Positions 1 through 9,290 of a stretch of 64,000 nt of DNA are shown here, one piece after another (position 1 is the stretch's first letter; every line of letters starts with the position of its first letter). A program made the translations under genes and the position numbers. The stretch is taken from assembly GCA_023101885.1 (NCBI GenBank), contig JALPQD010000402.1, positions 389,017-453,016 on the forward strand. The letters are read 5' to 3'. The notes under the pieces are model-generated. The model searched no databases and had not been told where the DNA came from. It saw only the letters and a list, made by a program, of their open reading frames with translations. Source of the DNA: Typhlomys cinereus. Taxonomy: Eukaryota; Chordata; Mammalia; Rodentia; Platacanthomyidae.

Positions 1-19
1 GGGACAAAACCACATTTTT

Positions 20-215
20 ATATTTTTTTATTTTTCTACTTTTACAAGCATATTGAGTATTCATCCACGATTTCCCTCCTTCCCTCTCCCCTCTATCCTC
101 TCCCTTCTCTTCACTGTTCCCTCCCATTCGCTCCCACTCTTCTACCTGTGTGCTTTTATGGATTCTCAGGGTTCATTCTGGCCTATTTACTCCTGTGGGG
201 GCTTGTTGATATACC
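20..215 (-). mobile_element. 5'-truncated L1 3' end, lineage B
   Basis: Read on the minus strand this is an L1 3' end: a purine-rich tract, then the actcaatatg ending, then an A-rich tail seen as T-rich sequence at 20-40. It is bracketed by a 16-bp direct repeat (4-19 and 216-231, one mismatch, acaaaacca followed by T runs), the expected target-site duplication. Only about 195 bp of 3' UTR were inserted and there is no coding sequence. Confidence 0.75.
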
Positions 216-280
216 ACAAAACCATATTTTTTTAGAATTTACATTCAACAAAGCCAGAAATAGTAGTCGCAGAGTGAATC

Positions 281-474
281 ATTTTTTTTATTTTTTATTA
301 TTTTTCTAGTTTTACAAACATATGGAGTACTTATCCCTGCTTCCCTCCATCCCCCCTCCCATCCATCTCCATTTCCCTTTCCTTCCTCAATCCATCCCAC
401 TCCCTCCCACCCTCTTGCCTGTCTGTTTCTATGCACCCCAAGGTTCACTCTGGTTTGTCTATTCTTTGCTTTTT
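281..474 (-). mobile_element. L1 3' end fragment, lineage B
   Basis: Same family and orientation as the element at 20-215: T-rich start at 281 (the tail on the minus strand), the tttacaaacatatggagtac stretch, then a pyrimidine-rich tract. Its far end abuts the GT-rich tail of a SINE at 475, so one element probably inserted into or beside the other. No target-site duplication was found. Confidence 0.65.
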
Positions 475-706
475 GGAGTGTGTGTGTGTGTGTGCACACG
501 TGCATGTGTGCAGTGTGAGTATGAGTATGTGTGTGCATGAATGTACATGAGAAGGAATACATATCCCAGGTGCATGTGCAGAGATAAGGGAAAAAACTGC
601 AATTAATTCTCTTCTTCAACCATAATGTGGATTCTGTGAATCCACCTTAGTTCACCAGGCTTAGCATCAATAGCCTTTACTTGCTGAACCATCTTCCTGG
701 CTCTTA
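475..706 (-). mobile_element. tRNA-derived SINE (B4/ID-like), old copy
   Basis: On the minus strand a tRNA-like head (gatggttcagcaagtaaag, an A-box-like motif) lies at about 640-705. It is followed by a body and a CA-rich tail, seen as GT repeats at 475-540. The B box is degraded. This organisation resembles rodent B4/ID SINEs; the exact family cannot be fixed by eye. Confidence 0.6.
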
Positions 707-784
707 ATTTTTTTTAAAAAATACAAAATGGTATAACAAATGTTTTTAATAATGAAATATTTTTCATCAAATTACAAGAGCATG

Positions 785-870
785 CTGGACTTTTTATATG
801 AATTCAGGAAACCAAATTCCTCTTGCTTGCAAAACAAGAACTTTACCGACTGAATAATCTTCTCCATCCC
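785..870 (-). mobile_element. SINE head fragment (ID-like)
   Basis: About 85 bp on the minus strand resemble a degraded tRNA-derived SINE head, with agattattcagtcggtaaag followed by ttgcaagcaagaggaa. No tail is visible. It is an old and truncated copy. Confidence 0.45.
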
Positions 871-1005
871 AAAATTTAGCTTTTATACCTATTGCTTATT
901 GTAGAAACAGGTTTCATGTAGGTTCTTCAGCATTTTACCATGTTGCCTTTGGTGTCAGTAAATTACACTTATGTTGTTGCATACTCAGCATGGCTGTTCA
1001 TCACC

Positions 1006-1345
1006 AAATTTTTTTTATTTATTTTTCCCCAGTCATACCAGCTTAATAGGTACCCCAGTCCCCTCCCTCCCTCTACCCCTCCCCAGTCCCCCTTGCACCT
1101 TTTCTCCCTTCCTTTCATCCTCCTCCTTCTCCTTCTCCTAATGCCTCCCCCTTCCCCCTTCCCATTCTCTGGATCATCCTTTCCTGTAAATGCCAAACTT
1201 CCCTTTGAGTCCTACACTCCAGTGAAGTGTAAGGACTCAGTGGCATTGCCCAAAGCCCTTTCTTGGACTCCCCTTGGGACACTATTATGTTAATACCTTG
1301 CCTCTGAAGATCCTAGTGCCTGTGATACATGTTAGACTTTATCAT
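1006..1345 (-). mobile_element. L1 3' UTR fragment, lineage A (old)
   Basis: Minus-strand copy of the lineage A 3' UTR: T-rich tail at 1006-1026, the cttaataggtacc end motif, a C-rich block at 1060-1160 (the polypurine tract of the sense strand), then the ctcagtggcattgccc and cctagtgcctg landmarks found in all other copies. It is 5'-truncated and diverged, so it is older than the copies attached to ORFs. Confidence 0.75.
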
Positions 1346-1550
1346 CAGATATTTTTATCTTCCCCAAAATATTTGTACCCATTAAGAAATCGTCCCATTC
1401 TTACCTACTTACAACCTGAAAGTGCTGTGGGAGATGATACAGCATTAAAGTCTATAATCAAAGTAATGTCAGTGAAGAAGCTTGTCTAGATGCATGCTTT
1501 ATATGCCTTTTTATGAACTCTCTTGCCAGCGGATTCTGTGGGTCCTGAGA

Positions 1551-2480
1551 TTACACTATCTTACTGTGAAGCCTACTGAGGGTTTTCTTAATGTCCCTGT
1601 TCCTCAGGCTGTAGATGAAGGGGTTCAGCATGGGTGTGGCCACTGTGTACATCACTGAGGCAAGTGCACCACTTCTGGGAGACTGGGAGACAGCTGAACT
1701 GAGGTACACTCTAAGACTGGTTCCATAGAATAAACAAACAACAGACAGGTGAGAGCCACAGGTGGAGAAGGCTTTGTACTTCCCTCCTGATGTTGGCAGC
1801 TTCAAAATGGAAGAAACAATTTTATAGTAAGAGAAAAAAATCCCTGAAACAGGAAAAAATCCAAAGATGGCAAGAACAAGGCATGTGAAGATGTCACTGG
1901 TCCAAGTATCAGAACAGACAAGAGCGAGTATCTGAGAAGGGTCGCAGAAGAAATTGGAAATTTCAACGTCCTTAAAGTAGGGAAACTGGAAGGGAATCAA
2001 ATTGTGCATCAACGAAGCCAAAATGCCCACTAAAAAGGACATCATCACAAAGAACATACAGAGATGAGGGTTCATGATGACTGAGTAACGTAGAGGGTGA
2101 CAGATGGCCACAAACCTGTCATAGGCCATCACAGTCAGAAGCATGTCATCCATACATCCAAAAGTGAGTGAAAGAGACATCTGTGTTAAACAGCCCATAT
2201 AAGAGATGACTCTGCTCTGAGTCTGGATATTGAATAACATCTCTGGCACCGCAGTGGAGATGAAGCCGATGTCAGCCCAGGATAGGTTACAGAGGAAGAA
2301 GTACATGGGAGTGTGGAGGTGGGAGTCACAGCTGACAGCCAGAATGATGAGCAGGTTCCCAAACACCGTGACCAGGTACATGGACAGGAACAATCCGAAG
2401 AAGACGGGCTGCAGTTCTGGATCTTCTGAGAGTTCCAGGAGATGGAATTCTGAGACATACGAGAGATTTTGCCATTCCAT
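1551..2480 (-). CDS. Olfactory receptor, family 7-like, apparently intact
   Basis: Class II odorant receptor, a seven-transmembrane G protein-coupled receptor of olfactory neuron cilia that signals through G-olf. The frame is open for 309 codons from the chosen Met. OR hallmarks in order: N-glycosylation site NLS at residues 5-7; SEDPELQP (OR7-like); GN in TM1; [24 protein letters not shown] at the end of TM3; SY before loop 3; KAFSTCGSHLSVV in TM6; PMLNPFIYSLRN in TM7. The conserved extracellular-loop cysteines are present. A Met 12 codons further upstream is in frame, but the stretch between them crosses a probable splice acceptor (AG at 2494-2495), and the chosen start gives MEWQNLSYVSEF, as OR7 proteins begin. 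The coding exon is intronless, as is usual for ORs. The ligand is unknown and the exact OR7 member cannot be named from sequence alone. Confidence 0.93.
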   Translation of the reverse strand: MEWQNLSYVSEFHLLELSEDPELQPVFFGLFLSMYLVTVFGNLLIILAVSCDSHLHTPMYFFLCNLSWADIGFISTAVPEMLFNIQTQSRVISYMGCLTQMSLSLTFGCMDDMLLTVMAYDRFVAICHPLRYSVIMNPHLCMFFVMMSFLVGILASLMHNLIPFQFPYFKDVEISNFFCDPSQILALVCSDTWTSDIFTCLVLAIFGFFPVSGIFFSYYKIVSSILKLPTSGGKYKAFSTCGSHLSVVCLFYGTSLRVYLSSAVSQSPRSGALASVMYTVATPMLNPFIYSLRNRDIKKTLSRLHSKIV

Positions 2481-2493
2481 GTTGTTTACACAC

Positions 2494-2495
2494 CT
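2494..2495 (-). promoter_or_regulatory. Probable 3' splice site of the OR coding exon
   Basis: On the minus strand, tttgttttcggaag is followed by gtgtg, 13 bp before the ATG. The same arrangement (ttaaaaag then gtgtg) occurs at 40280-40281 in front of the OR pseudogene. Mammalian OR genes usually splice non-coding 5' exons to a single coding exon just upstream of the ATG, so the shared AG/GTGTG is a reasonable acceptor. No upstream exon or promoter could be identified. Confidence 0.5.
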
Positions 2496-2784
2496 TCCGA
2501 AAACAAAGTACAACATAAAAATTCAAAATATTATCAAATAGCTCAAGGTTTGTTTAGAACTCAGGTAGCCATGGGTGAACCATTTCCACTTTGATTTTGT
2601 CAACATTCATCCAACAACTTCTAGCTGTGGAAACCCTCTATTCTTATGGACCTGTGTTCCTATATTACTTATTTCTAAATTATTTTCTTGAGAGATACAC
2701 AGAAGTGCTGGAGGACACAGAACATTACACTAAGAAGTTAACAACCATCACAATAAAGCTGTCTGCTCTTTTAAGAAATTAAAA

Positions 2785-3500
2785 TGGTGACAGAGATATA
2801 GCTCGGTGGGTAAGGCACCTTCTGGCAAATCTGGCAAACTGAGTTCAATTCCAAGGAGCCCACATGGTAAAAGAAGAGAAATGATAACAAACTTAGTTCT
2901 AATCTAAACATGACAATAGCTTGGTTATGACAGAGTTGCTCTACGGAAAAGAAAAACCAGCACGTAAAGATATTTTTATGTAAATTACAGTACATAATAT
3001 ACAGTATCTGGAATTTTCCATTAAATAGCATTAGAATAAATTTTGAAAAATTCCATACTCTTAAAGGAGATATGAATTCAGTATGTCACAATCTATTTAT
3101 TCAATTGCTTATAGGTTATGACATTCACTTAAGCTAATTTGAGGTGATTTCTTAACTTGTTCTCCCCATTACAGTTTATATTTAATGTCAAAATATTTAT
3201 TTTTTTCCTATTTTATAGTGATAGACACTTATATCTGCTTTTTCATATAATGAACAATTTCTCTATGAAAGTTCAGATGCATGTATTCACAAGTTAAAAG
3301 TTTATTTCCACTTGTGAATGAATGTATAATAATTTCATAAGCCTTTATGAAAATGTTCAACCACCAGGAACATATTAAACATGGCATAAATGTTTTAAAA
3401 AAAGAAGAGAAATGCCTTCTGACACTTGTTTTCTGACCTCCACCTGTATGCCATCTAATACATGTGTGCTTGCTCTCTCAAATAAATAATTCAGAATTTA
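2785..3500 (+). mobile_element. B4-like SINE split by a retroposed insert
   Basis: The SINE head is at 2785-2883 (gagatatagctcggtgggta, A-box-like, and gagttcaattcc, B-box-like). Its tail half is at 3415-3500 (ttctgacctccacctgtatg, then aaataaataa). The two halves are separated by a 516-bp insert that duplicated 15 bp of the SINE, so the SINE was present first. Confidence 0.65.
2884..3399 (+). mobile_element. Retroposed cDNA fragment with perfect 15-bp target-site duplication
   Basis: AT-rich 516-bp insert ending in an A-rich tail. It is flanked by identical copies of aaaagaagagaaatg (2869-2883 and 3400-3414). An attaaa polyadenylation-type hexamer lies about 20 bp before the tail. These are the marks of L1-mediated copying of a polyadenylated transcript. 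No coding sequence was recognised; it may be the 3' UTR of an unidentified host mRNA. Confidence 0.7.
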
Positions 3501-3540
3501 AAAAGAGACATGTATATGAAGTAGCTTTTCTTTTTCTTTC

Positions 3541-3928
3541 TTTTTCTCTCACATTTTATTTTTTTCCAAATCATACAAGCTCACTAGGTACCCTGTCCTC
3601 TCCCTCCCTCCTCCCTCTCCAGTCATCCCTCATTGCACTCTTCCCCCTTCTCTGTTCCTTTCGCCCCCTCACTCTCTGCTCCTCTCCCAGTGCCTCCCCC
3701 TCCCCCCCCATCCTCTGGAGCATCCTTTTATGTGAATGCCAAATCTCCCTCTGAGTCCTCCACCCTAGTGAGAATTCAGGACTCAGTGGCATAGCCTGGA
3801 GTTCCTTTTGGGCTCCCTGTTAGTATGGGAATCTATTATGACTGTTTACTCCCTTGCCTCTAAGAATCCTACTGCCTAGAGCCTTCTTCCTTGTGATCCA
3901 TGCTAGATTTTGGGGAGTCATTGTCATG
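3541..3928 (-). mobile_element. L1 3' UTR fragment, lineage A (old)
   Basis: Minus-strand lineage A tail: T-rich end, C-rich block at 3600-3720, the ctcagtggcatagcc landmark and gatccatgctagattttgg. It stops where a lineage B tail begins at about 3929; the expected continuation of lineage A is not found beyond that second element. Confidence 0.75.
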
Positions 3929-4388
3929 TCTTTTTCTTTTTTTAATTTTTCTAGTTTTACCAGCATATTGAGTACTCATCCCCCCTCCTTCTCATCCCTC
4001 TCCCTTCCCTTCATCAATCCATCTCACTACCTCCCATCTTTCTACCTCTCTACTTCTATGAACCCCAGAGCTCCTTCTGGCTTGTCTACTCCTGTGGGGG
4101 TTCAGGCCTCTTGTGGCAATCCAAGTTACCTCTCTTCAGGCCACCCCAGTGATAAGAGCATTTCCCTTCCCCAAGATTTCTGCTGTATATTCTTATCTCT
4201 CTTGAATTTCTCTATAGCCTATGGGGGCATGTTGGTATGTCAATCATTATTCATGTCTGGTAAGAACAAGTCTCACTACAGTGAGTTCCTGGATGAAGCA
4301 GTCCTGCCTTGAATGGAATGTCTTGTCCAATGGTGGACATTCCCATCCTTAGGTTCTTACAATCTCACTGCTCCTCTTCCTCAAAGTT
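3929..4388 (-). mobile_element. L1 3' end, lineage B (long fragment)
   Basis: T-rich tail at 3930-3955, then tttaccagcatattgagtac, a pyrimidine-rich tract, tactcctgtgggggttcagg and the upstream lineage B landmarks up to ctcttcctcaaag. It is one of the longer lineage B copies, and together with 29768-30316 it shows the consensus order of that 3' UTR. Confidence 0.7.
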
Positions 4389-5666
4389 TTTAAAAAGACA
4401 TGTAAAGAGTAATACATTTTTCTTCCAATTTCAAATGACTGTCATTTTTAGTAAAAGAAATTAAGAGATAATCAAAGATGCCATTTTGTTTTAATAGCAT
4501 AGAATAAATTCCTTCATCAAAAAGTTTATGCATCCTATACTAGGGTTACAACTATGTCATCCAAATCTTGAGTCAAAGTCAATACTTCATAATCACAACA
4601 GGAAAGGGTGAAATGAGGAAATATAAGGTGAAATGGCTAAAATTATATGTACGTATGAAACTGTCAAAGAATAAATGAAATTTATTCTTAATAAATTCTA
4701 TAAATGAATTATAAAAACGTATTTATAAAAGTTATACCTCAGTATTTTTCTACATTCCAGCACATTCTATTTTTCACCTTATTAACTTATGTGCCAATTC
4801 AACTTTCGTAGATACTTATAAATTATTTAATATGTAAGTCCTATCTACAGTGTTAGTGAGCTTCAGATTTGATAAAAAGATGTTTCACTACATGTACATA
4901 TGGTATATTGCTAATGTAAACTGTGAAATTAGTGTGGGGTGCTAGCTTTAAGTTTTAATGAACTATAAAATATTGAACAAATATTTATACTTTCAATTTA
5001 AGTAATTTTTAACCATTTACTTTCCAACTAAAGTATCTCATAATAAACCTTTTCATTGTTCTTTTTTCTAAACTTACTAGAAATTCCAAAGGTTTCTCAA
5101 AGGGTACATCTCACACCTGTTTTGCCTGAGATGCCTGAGATTACAGTGATGTCTGAATTTAAAATCATTTTATGGTATGCATACACAGACTGAAATATTC
5201 TAATGATTCAGGGAATCACCCCGGGAATGTAGTGACATTGTTCAAAGTGTTTCTGTATTTTTAGGACAATACTTCAAAACTCTTATGCCTCTTTCCATAT
5301 CTGATAAGTGAAAAATCTGTTTGGTAGAGGATAAATGTTTTTACTGTTCTGTGACAGGTTCATACATTGATGGAATGAATTTATATCACTTTCACGCATT
5401 ATTACACAATCCTATCCCCACTTCCTCTCCCATTGAAATGCTGGATAGAAGGATAATTGTTTGCTCAACTGATCCATTATCCATGCACCAGAATGTGCCA
5501 GTGCAGCAGCCCAGACGAAATTCATTGTCTGTCCCCTAGGAATGGGTATTTAATCTTGTCTCTAGCACAAGGGCACATAAAAGATGAAAGTACTGAAGAA
5601 AATTTCAGCTTCACAGAAGGCCCACTGGCTATGGGCAAGGAATTTGAACAAAAGAAGTGTCTCCTT
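4389..5666. other. AT-rich stretch with no recognised gene
   Basis: About 1.3 kb of AT-rich sequence with short runs of A and T. Short open frames near 5321-5670 show no recognisable domain and overlap one another. I see no confident repeat or gene. Confidence 0.5.
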
Positions 5667-5681
5667 AATATTTGACAGAAC

Positions 5682-5711
5682 TTTTTTAAAATATTTTTTA
5701 TTATTTATTCA

Positions 5712-5745
<34 letters not shown>

Positions 5746-5952
5746 ACCACGGGTAAATTCGGGAACCATCATGGACTGCCTCCACCTCCTTGTTTACTCT
5801 GCCCCGGAATTCACAGGCTCCGCCCTACCAGGACCAGAAATGCAGATCCGCCCCGCTTCCACCCGGCGTCTATACGTGGGGTCCAGGATCCGAACTCAGG
5901 ACCTTCCACCTGCAAGGCAGAGGCTTAACCCCTGAGCCACCTCTCCAGCCCC
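5682..5952 (-). mobile_element. Full-length tRNA-derived SINE with GC-rich body
   Basis: On the minus strand the element reads: head ggctggagaggtggctcagg (A box), gagttcggatcc (B box, internal RNA polymerase III promoter), a GC-rich body, a CA repeat, aataaataat and an A-rich tail. It is flanked by a perfect 15-bp duplication, aatatttgacagaac, at 5667-5681 and 5953-5967. A very similar copy sits at 58777-59067. It is young, with most bases shared between the two copies. The family is not recognised by name. Confidence 0.85.
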
Positions 5953-5967
5953 AATATTTGACAGAAC

Positions 5968-6785
5968 ATTTGAATTATCATGCCATTTACTTAATCTTAC
6001 AGAGTCTCTAGTGAAATGCACATATAAAAGACTTATGCAAAGAGAAAAATTGAATTTCTTATCACAGAAATGAGAAAAGGTCACACTTCATTGAAATGGT
6101 TTTAATTGAATTCTGTGAAAATTAGTTTCCTCATAGTTGTTAATAGCATCTAATTTTTTGACCTGATTTTAATTTTGCAACACATGCTATCCATATACAG
6201 ATGCCCCAATTGGTATTTAAATCTTAATTCTATGACTTAGTATGAGGTGAAATCAATACAGAAAGCTATTAATAAACCTCTACACATAAACAATAAACAC
6301 AGGAAATGAGAGATCTGAAATATTAGTTTCTACTCCGTAAGTATGATGTTCCCTGATTTTTTCATTACTTCTCAATGATCAAAATTATTAAGCTAAGTTC
6401 TAGAGATTTATAGGAATCCACACTTATGAGAAAGGCACTTTTTTAAAAAAAATAGCACTCTTATTTTCCTGAGTAGAAGTGAAGGCAACATCTGTAAATT
6501 TGTCTATTTTTAATATTGAACATGGGAGGATGCGGGTAGGTGCAAACATAGGCTGAACTTGGTGAAGGGAAGATCTGTATTATCTTGTGGCTCCTTTTTC
6601 TAGACCCTAGCCTAAAACTCACTTTTCTTTCTACAGTAGATTCAGCTGGTTCCATTTACTGATTTGCCCAAAATACCCAAAAAAAATCACAGTGAGCCAA
6701 GACTATCTTCCTTTTATATGTGTGCCTTTGTGTGCATTCACATGTGTGTATGTACATGTGTGCTTGAATGTGCATGTATGTGTAT
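5968..6785. other. AT-rich unassigned stretch
   Basis: About 820 bp without a recognisable gene or repeat. GT-rich imperfect repeats begin near 6715 and lead towards the left arm of the inverted repeat at 6786. Confidence 0.45.
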
Positions 6786-6834
6786 ACATGTAGGAAAACA
6801 ATAATAAGGCTAAGGGGCAAAACCATAGTAGCAT
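6786..6834. repeat. Left arm of a 49-bp inverted repeat
   Basis: This arm is the reverse complement of 7412-7460 with a single mismatch in 49 bp. The spacer is 577 bp and contains a GT microsatellite and an old SINE. The near-identity stands out against the diverged repeats around it. Confidence 0.85.
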
Positions 6835-6856
6835 GACATGTGTATAAGTGAGGAAA

Positions 6857-6857
6857 T

Positions 6858-6912
<55 letters not shown>

Positions 6913-7143
6913 AGACAACACTTGAGTGTATGTTCCTGTGAAGGTCCAAGGATGATATCAGGAATCATTCTGGATTACTCTACCTCCTTATTTGCTCTAG
7001 GGTTTCCCAGGATCTGCCTTCCAGGTACAGAATTAGAAGTTGACACCATACCCCCTGATTTTTTTATGTGGGATCTTAGCATCTAAACTCAGATCTTTTG
7101 CTTGAAAGATAAAGGCTTTACTATTCGATCATCTCCTCAACCC
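6857..7143 (-). mobile_element. Old SINE of the same family as 5682-5952
   Basis: Minus-strand copy with many substitutions. It has the CA tail (GT on the plus strand, 6861-6909), the body landmark aatcattctggattactct, and a degraded head ending near 7143. It is older than the copies at 5682 and 58777. Confidence 0.65.
6861..6909. repeat. (GT)n microsatellite, about 24 units
   Basis: Uninterrupted dinucleotide repeat that forms the tail of the old SINE. It is likely to be length-polymorphic. Confidence 0.95.
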
Positions 7144-7411
7144 AACTCTCTTCTTTAAGTGACATTTTCATACCCAAGATGACTTACTAGCATTTCCCAA
7201 ATTAAGATTCCACTTTGTGTTATCCCAAGTGCAATACAAACTTCGCTCTCACTTACTTCTATATAAAACTGAGGATGCATTCCAAAGCTAATACACTAAT
7301 CCTTTTACATAAAATCAAATGAATATTTCACTCTCAACAAGCCTGAGCTATGAATGGGAACTTAAAAAATAAAATAAGCAGCCCAGAATATATAATTCAT
7401 ATCATGAAGTT

Positions 7412-7460
7412 ATGCTACTATGGTTTTGCCCCTTAGCCTTATTATTGTGTTCCTACATGT
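7412..7460. repeat. Right arm of the 49-bp inverted repeat
   Basis: Reverse complement of 6786-6834 with 48 of 49 positions matching. It lies just upstream of an old L1 3' UTR. Confidence 0.85.
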
Positions 7461-7485
7461 TCTCAGTAGTTAATATAAAAGCTTG

Positions 7486-8440
7486 AAGGAGGGCCCCACC
7501 AGAAACAGAGGGGACCATGTTACAGCAGAGAAAATAGGCCACCATTAAGGACTGCAAGTAAGTAATGAGACATCTGATTGAGTTCACAGACTTTCCTCCC
7601 TGATCATTTCCAACCGACAGGGTACGATCTTACTAGAAGGGGAGGGCATATAGGCTGTCAGATAGAAGGTAACCATTTTGCAAATGGGTGATTGACCCCT
7701 CTCTCACCACGGTCTCCTACTTCTATTCCATCTACCTTTGAATAGACTCTTATAACAAGACTCTAATTTAACAGGTTTTTATCTCTGGCTAGGGGGAGAC
7801 ACCCAATACCCATCAGGATGGAACCAAGGGCATTGCAGGAACAGCAAAACTGAAAAAAAAATTATCAACAAACTATAATTCAGAACATCAGAGACTCTAT
7901 ATCAACCACCTGGAATCAGGCCTGCCTAATCTCTCCCCATCCTGATGATCATGGAAATTTGCAAAAGAGGGGGCAGTAAGATTGTAAGAGCACAAGGATG
8001 AGAGGAGTCATGATATGCAAGATACTCCACACAAGTTAGGGCCTAAGCAATTGTAACAGGACTCCACATGATCTGTGCAATGACCAACATATCATTGACC
8101 CCTCAAAGTCTAGCATGGACTAAAGGCATTAGGATCCTTAGAAGCAAGGGATTAACAGTCACATTAGTGTTCCTATATTTAAGGGGAACACAAGAAAGAG
8201 TTCTAGGAATTGCCACTGAGTCCTTACACCTCATCAGAGAGGAGGACCCAGAGGAAAGATTGATATGCTCATTAAAAGATGCTTCAGAATGGGGGAGGGG
8301 GCACTGGGGGAAAGGGAGGGAGGGGGAAAGGAAGGGACAAAGTGGGGAGGGACCAGGAAGGTCCAGGGAGGGATGTAGGGAGGGATGGGACAGGGGTTCC
8401 TATTATATTTGTATGAGCAGAAAAATAAAAAAAAAAGTTT
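7486..8440 (+). mobile_element. L1 3' UTR, lineage A (old, ORF-less)
   Basis: It begins near gggccccaccagaaacag, about 110 bp downstream of where ORF2 would end in complete copies. It then runs through all lineage A landmarks: gtaagtaatgagacatctg, gcattgcaggaacagc, gactctatatcaaccacc, a G-rich block at 8290-8390, gtatgagcag and the A-rich tail at 8424-8437. It is a 5'-truncated insertion containing only 3' UTR. Confidence 0.85.
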
Positions 8441-8652
8441 GAGGGCTGGGGAGATGGCTCAGTGTTCAAAGTCTTTGCCTGGGAAGCAAAAAGACCTAAA
8501 TTTAAATCCTCAAATCCACAAGAAAATGCCAGGAGAATATGATGGATGGTCTGTAATTCCAGCTCTGGAAGAACAAAGCAATAAGGAGATAGAGAAATTC
8601 AAGATGATTTATGAAGTCATGCTTGGACCTCCACAGACTCACATGTGCAAGT

Positions 8653-8700
<48 letters not shown>
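8441..8700 (+). mobile_element. B4-like SINE with AG/AC tail
   Basis: The head ggctggggagatggctcagt (A box) is followed by a weak B box, a B1-like middle (tctgtaattccagctctgga), and a tail of AC then AG repeats (8653-8698). It sits immediately after the tail of the L1 at 7486-8440, a common landing site for SINEs. Confidence 0.75.
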
Positions 8701-8701
<1 letters not shown>

Positions 8702-9144
8702 AGAATAAGATCTAAGACTCTACCATAAGCAAGGATACAAATTTGGCCTTTTGTGAATGAATTCTTGCACATGGGTTGTGTTGGAGATGAGACACAGCTT
8801 TCAGTTCCCTTGGTTACACTAAAATAATCTGAGCTTTGATAGTCTCCAGTCTTCTTTTATTTCAGGTGAACCTTTCAATCACCTGACCAGTATTCCAGGA
8901 CCCAACTGTAAATAATATTAAACAGATGAGAAGAGTCTATGTTTTGCTCTCTGATGGACCTTTGCTCAATCCTTCTCTTGGTCACTGTGACACACAAACA
9001 GGAAGTGGGAACCCAAGAATGCCCTTATGTAATTTGTAAGACTCATGTTCTTTGAATTTTAAGCTCAACTCTCTCTCTCTCTCTCAATATGATTTAAAAT
9101 AATAAGTTTAATTCAAAAGTCATAATATTCCTTTCCCCAACCCG
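8701..9144. other. Unassigned single-copy-like stretch
   Basis: About 440 bp between a SINE and L1-a, with a short CT repeat at 9069-9085. No gene or repeat was recognised. Confidence 0.4.
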
Positions 9145-9290
9145 CCCCACCCAGGACACTCATAGTCTAGTCGGAACTCACCAGGACCTAGGTAACCTCC
9201 ACCCCCGGCCAACCCCAAAACTTCAGGCCAAATAATTCAGTTCAGTGAAAAACGCACAGAAATTGAAAGAAGATCTCAAGGGTTAAATTG

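Noticed and set aside
245..619. Long open frame with His/Thr/Cys repeats on the minus strand
   Set aside because: It is translation of a CA-rich SINE tail and an L1 pyrimidine tract, with no domain and no start context.
2481..2516. Upstream Met of the OR frame as the start
   Set aside because: The 12 extra codons span a probable splice acceptor and do not resemble OR N-termini; the Met at 2480 aligns with the OR7 start.
6656..6949. Minus-strand frames rich in HTHTHT
   Set aside because: Pure translation of the GT microsatellite.
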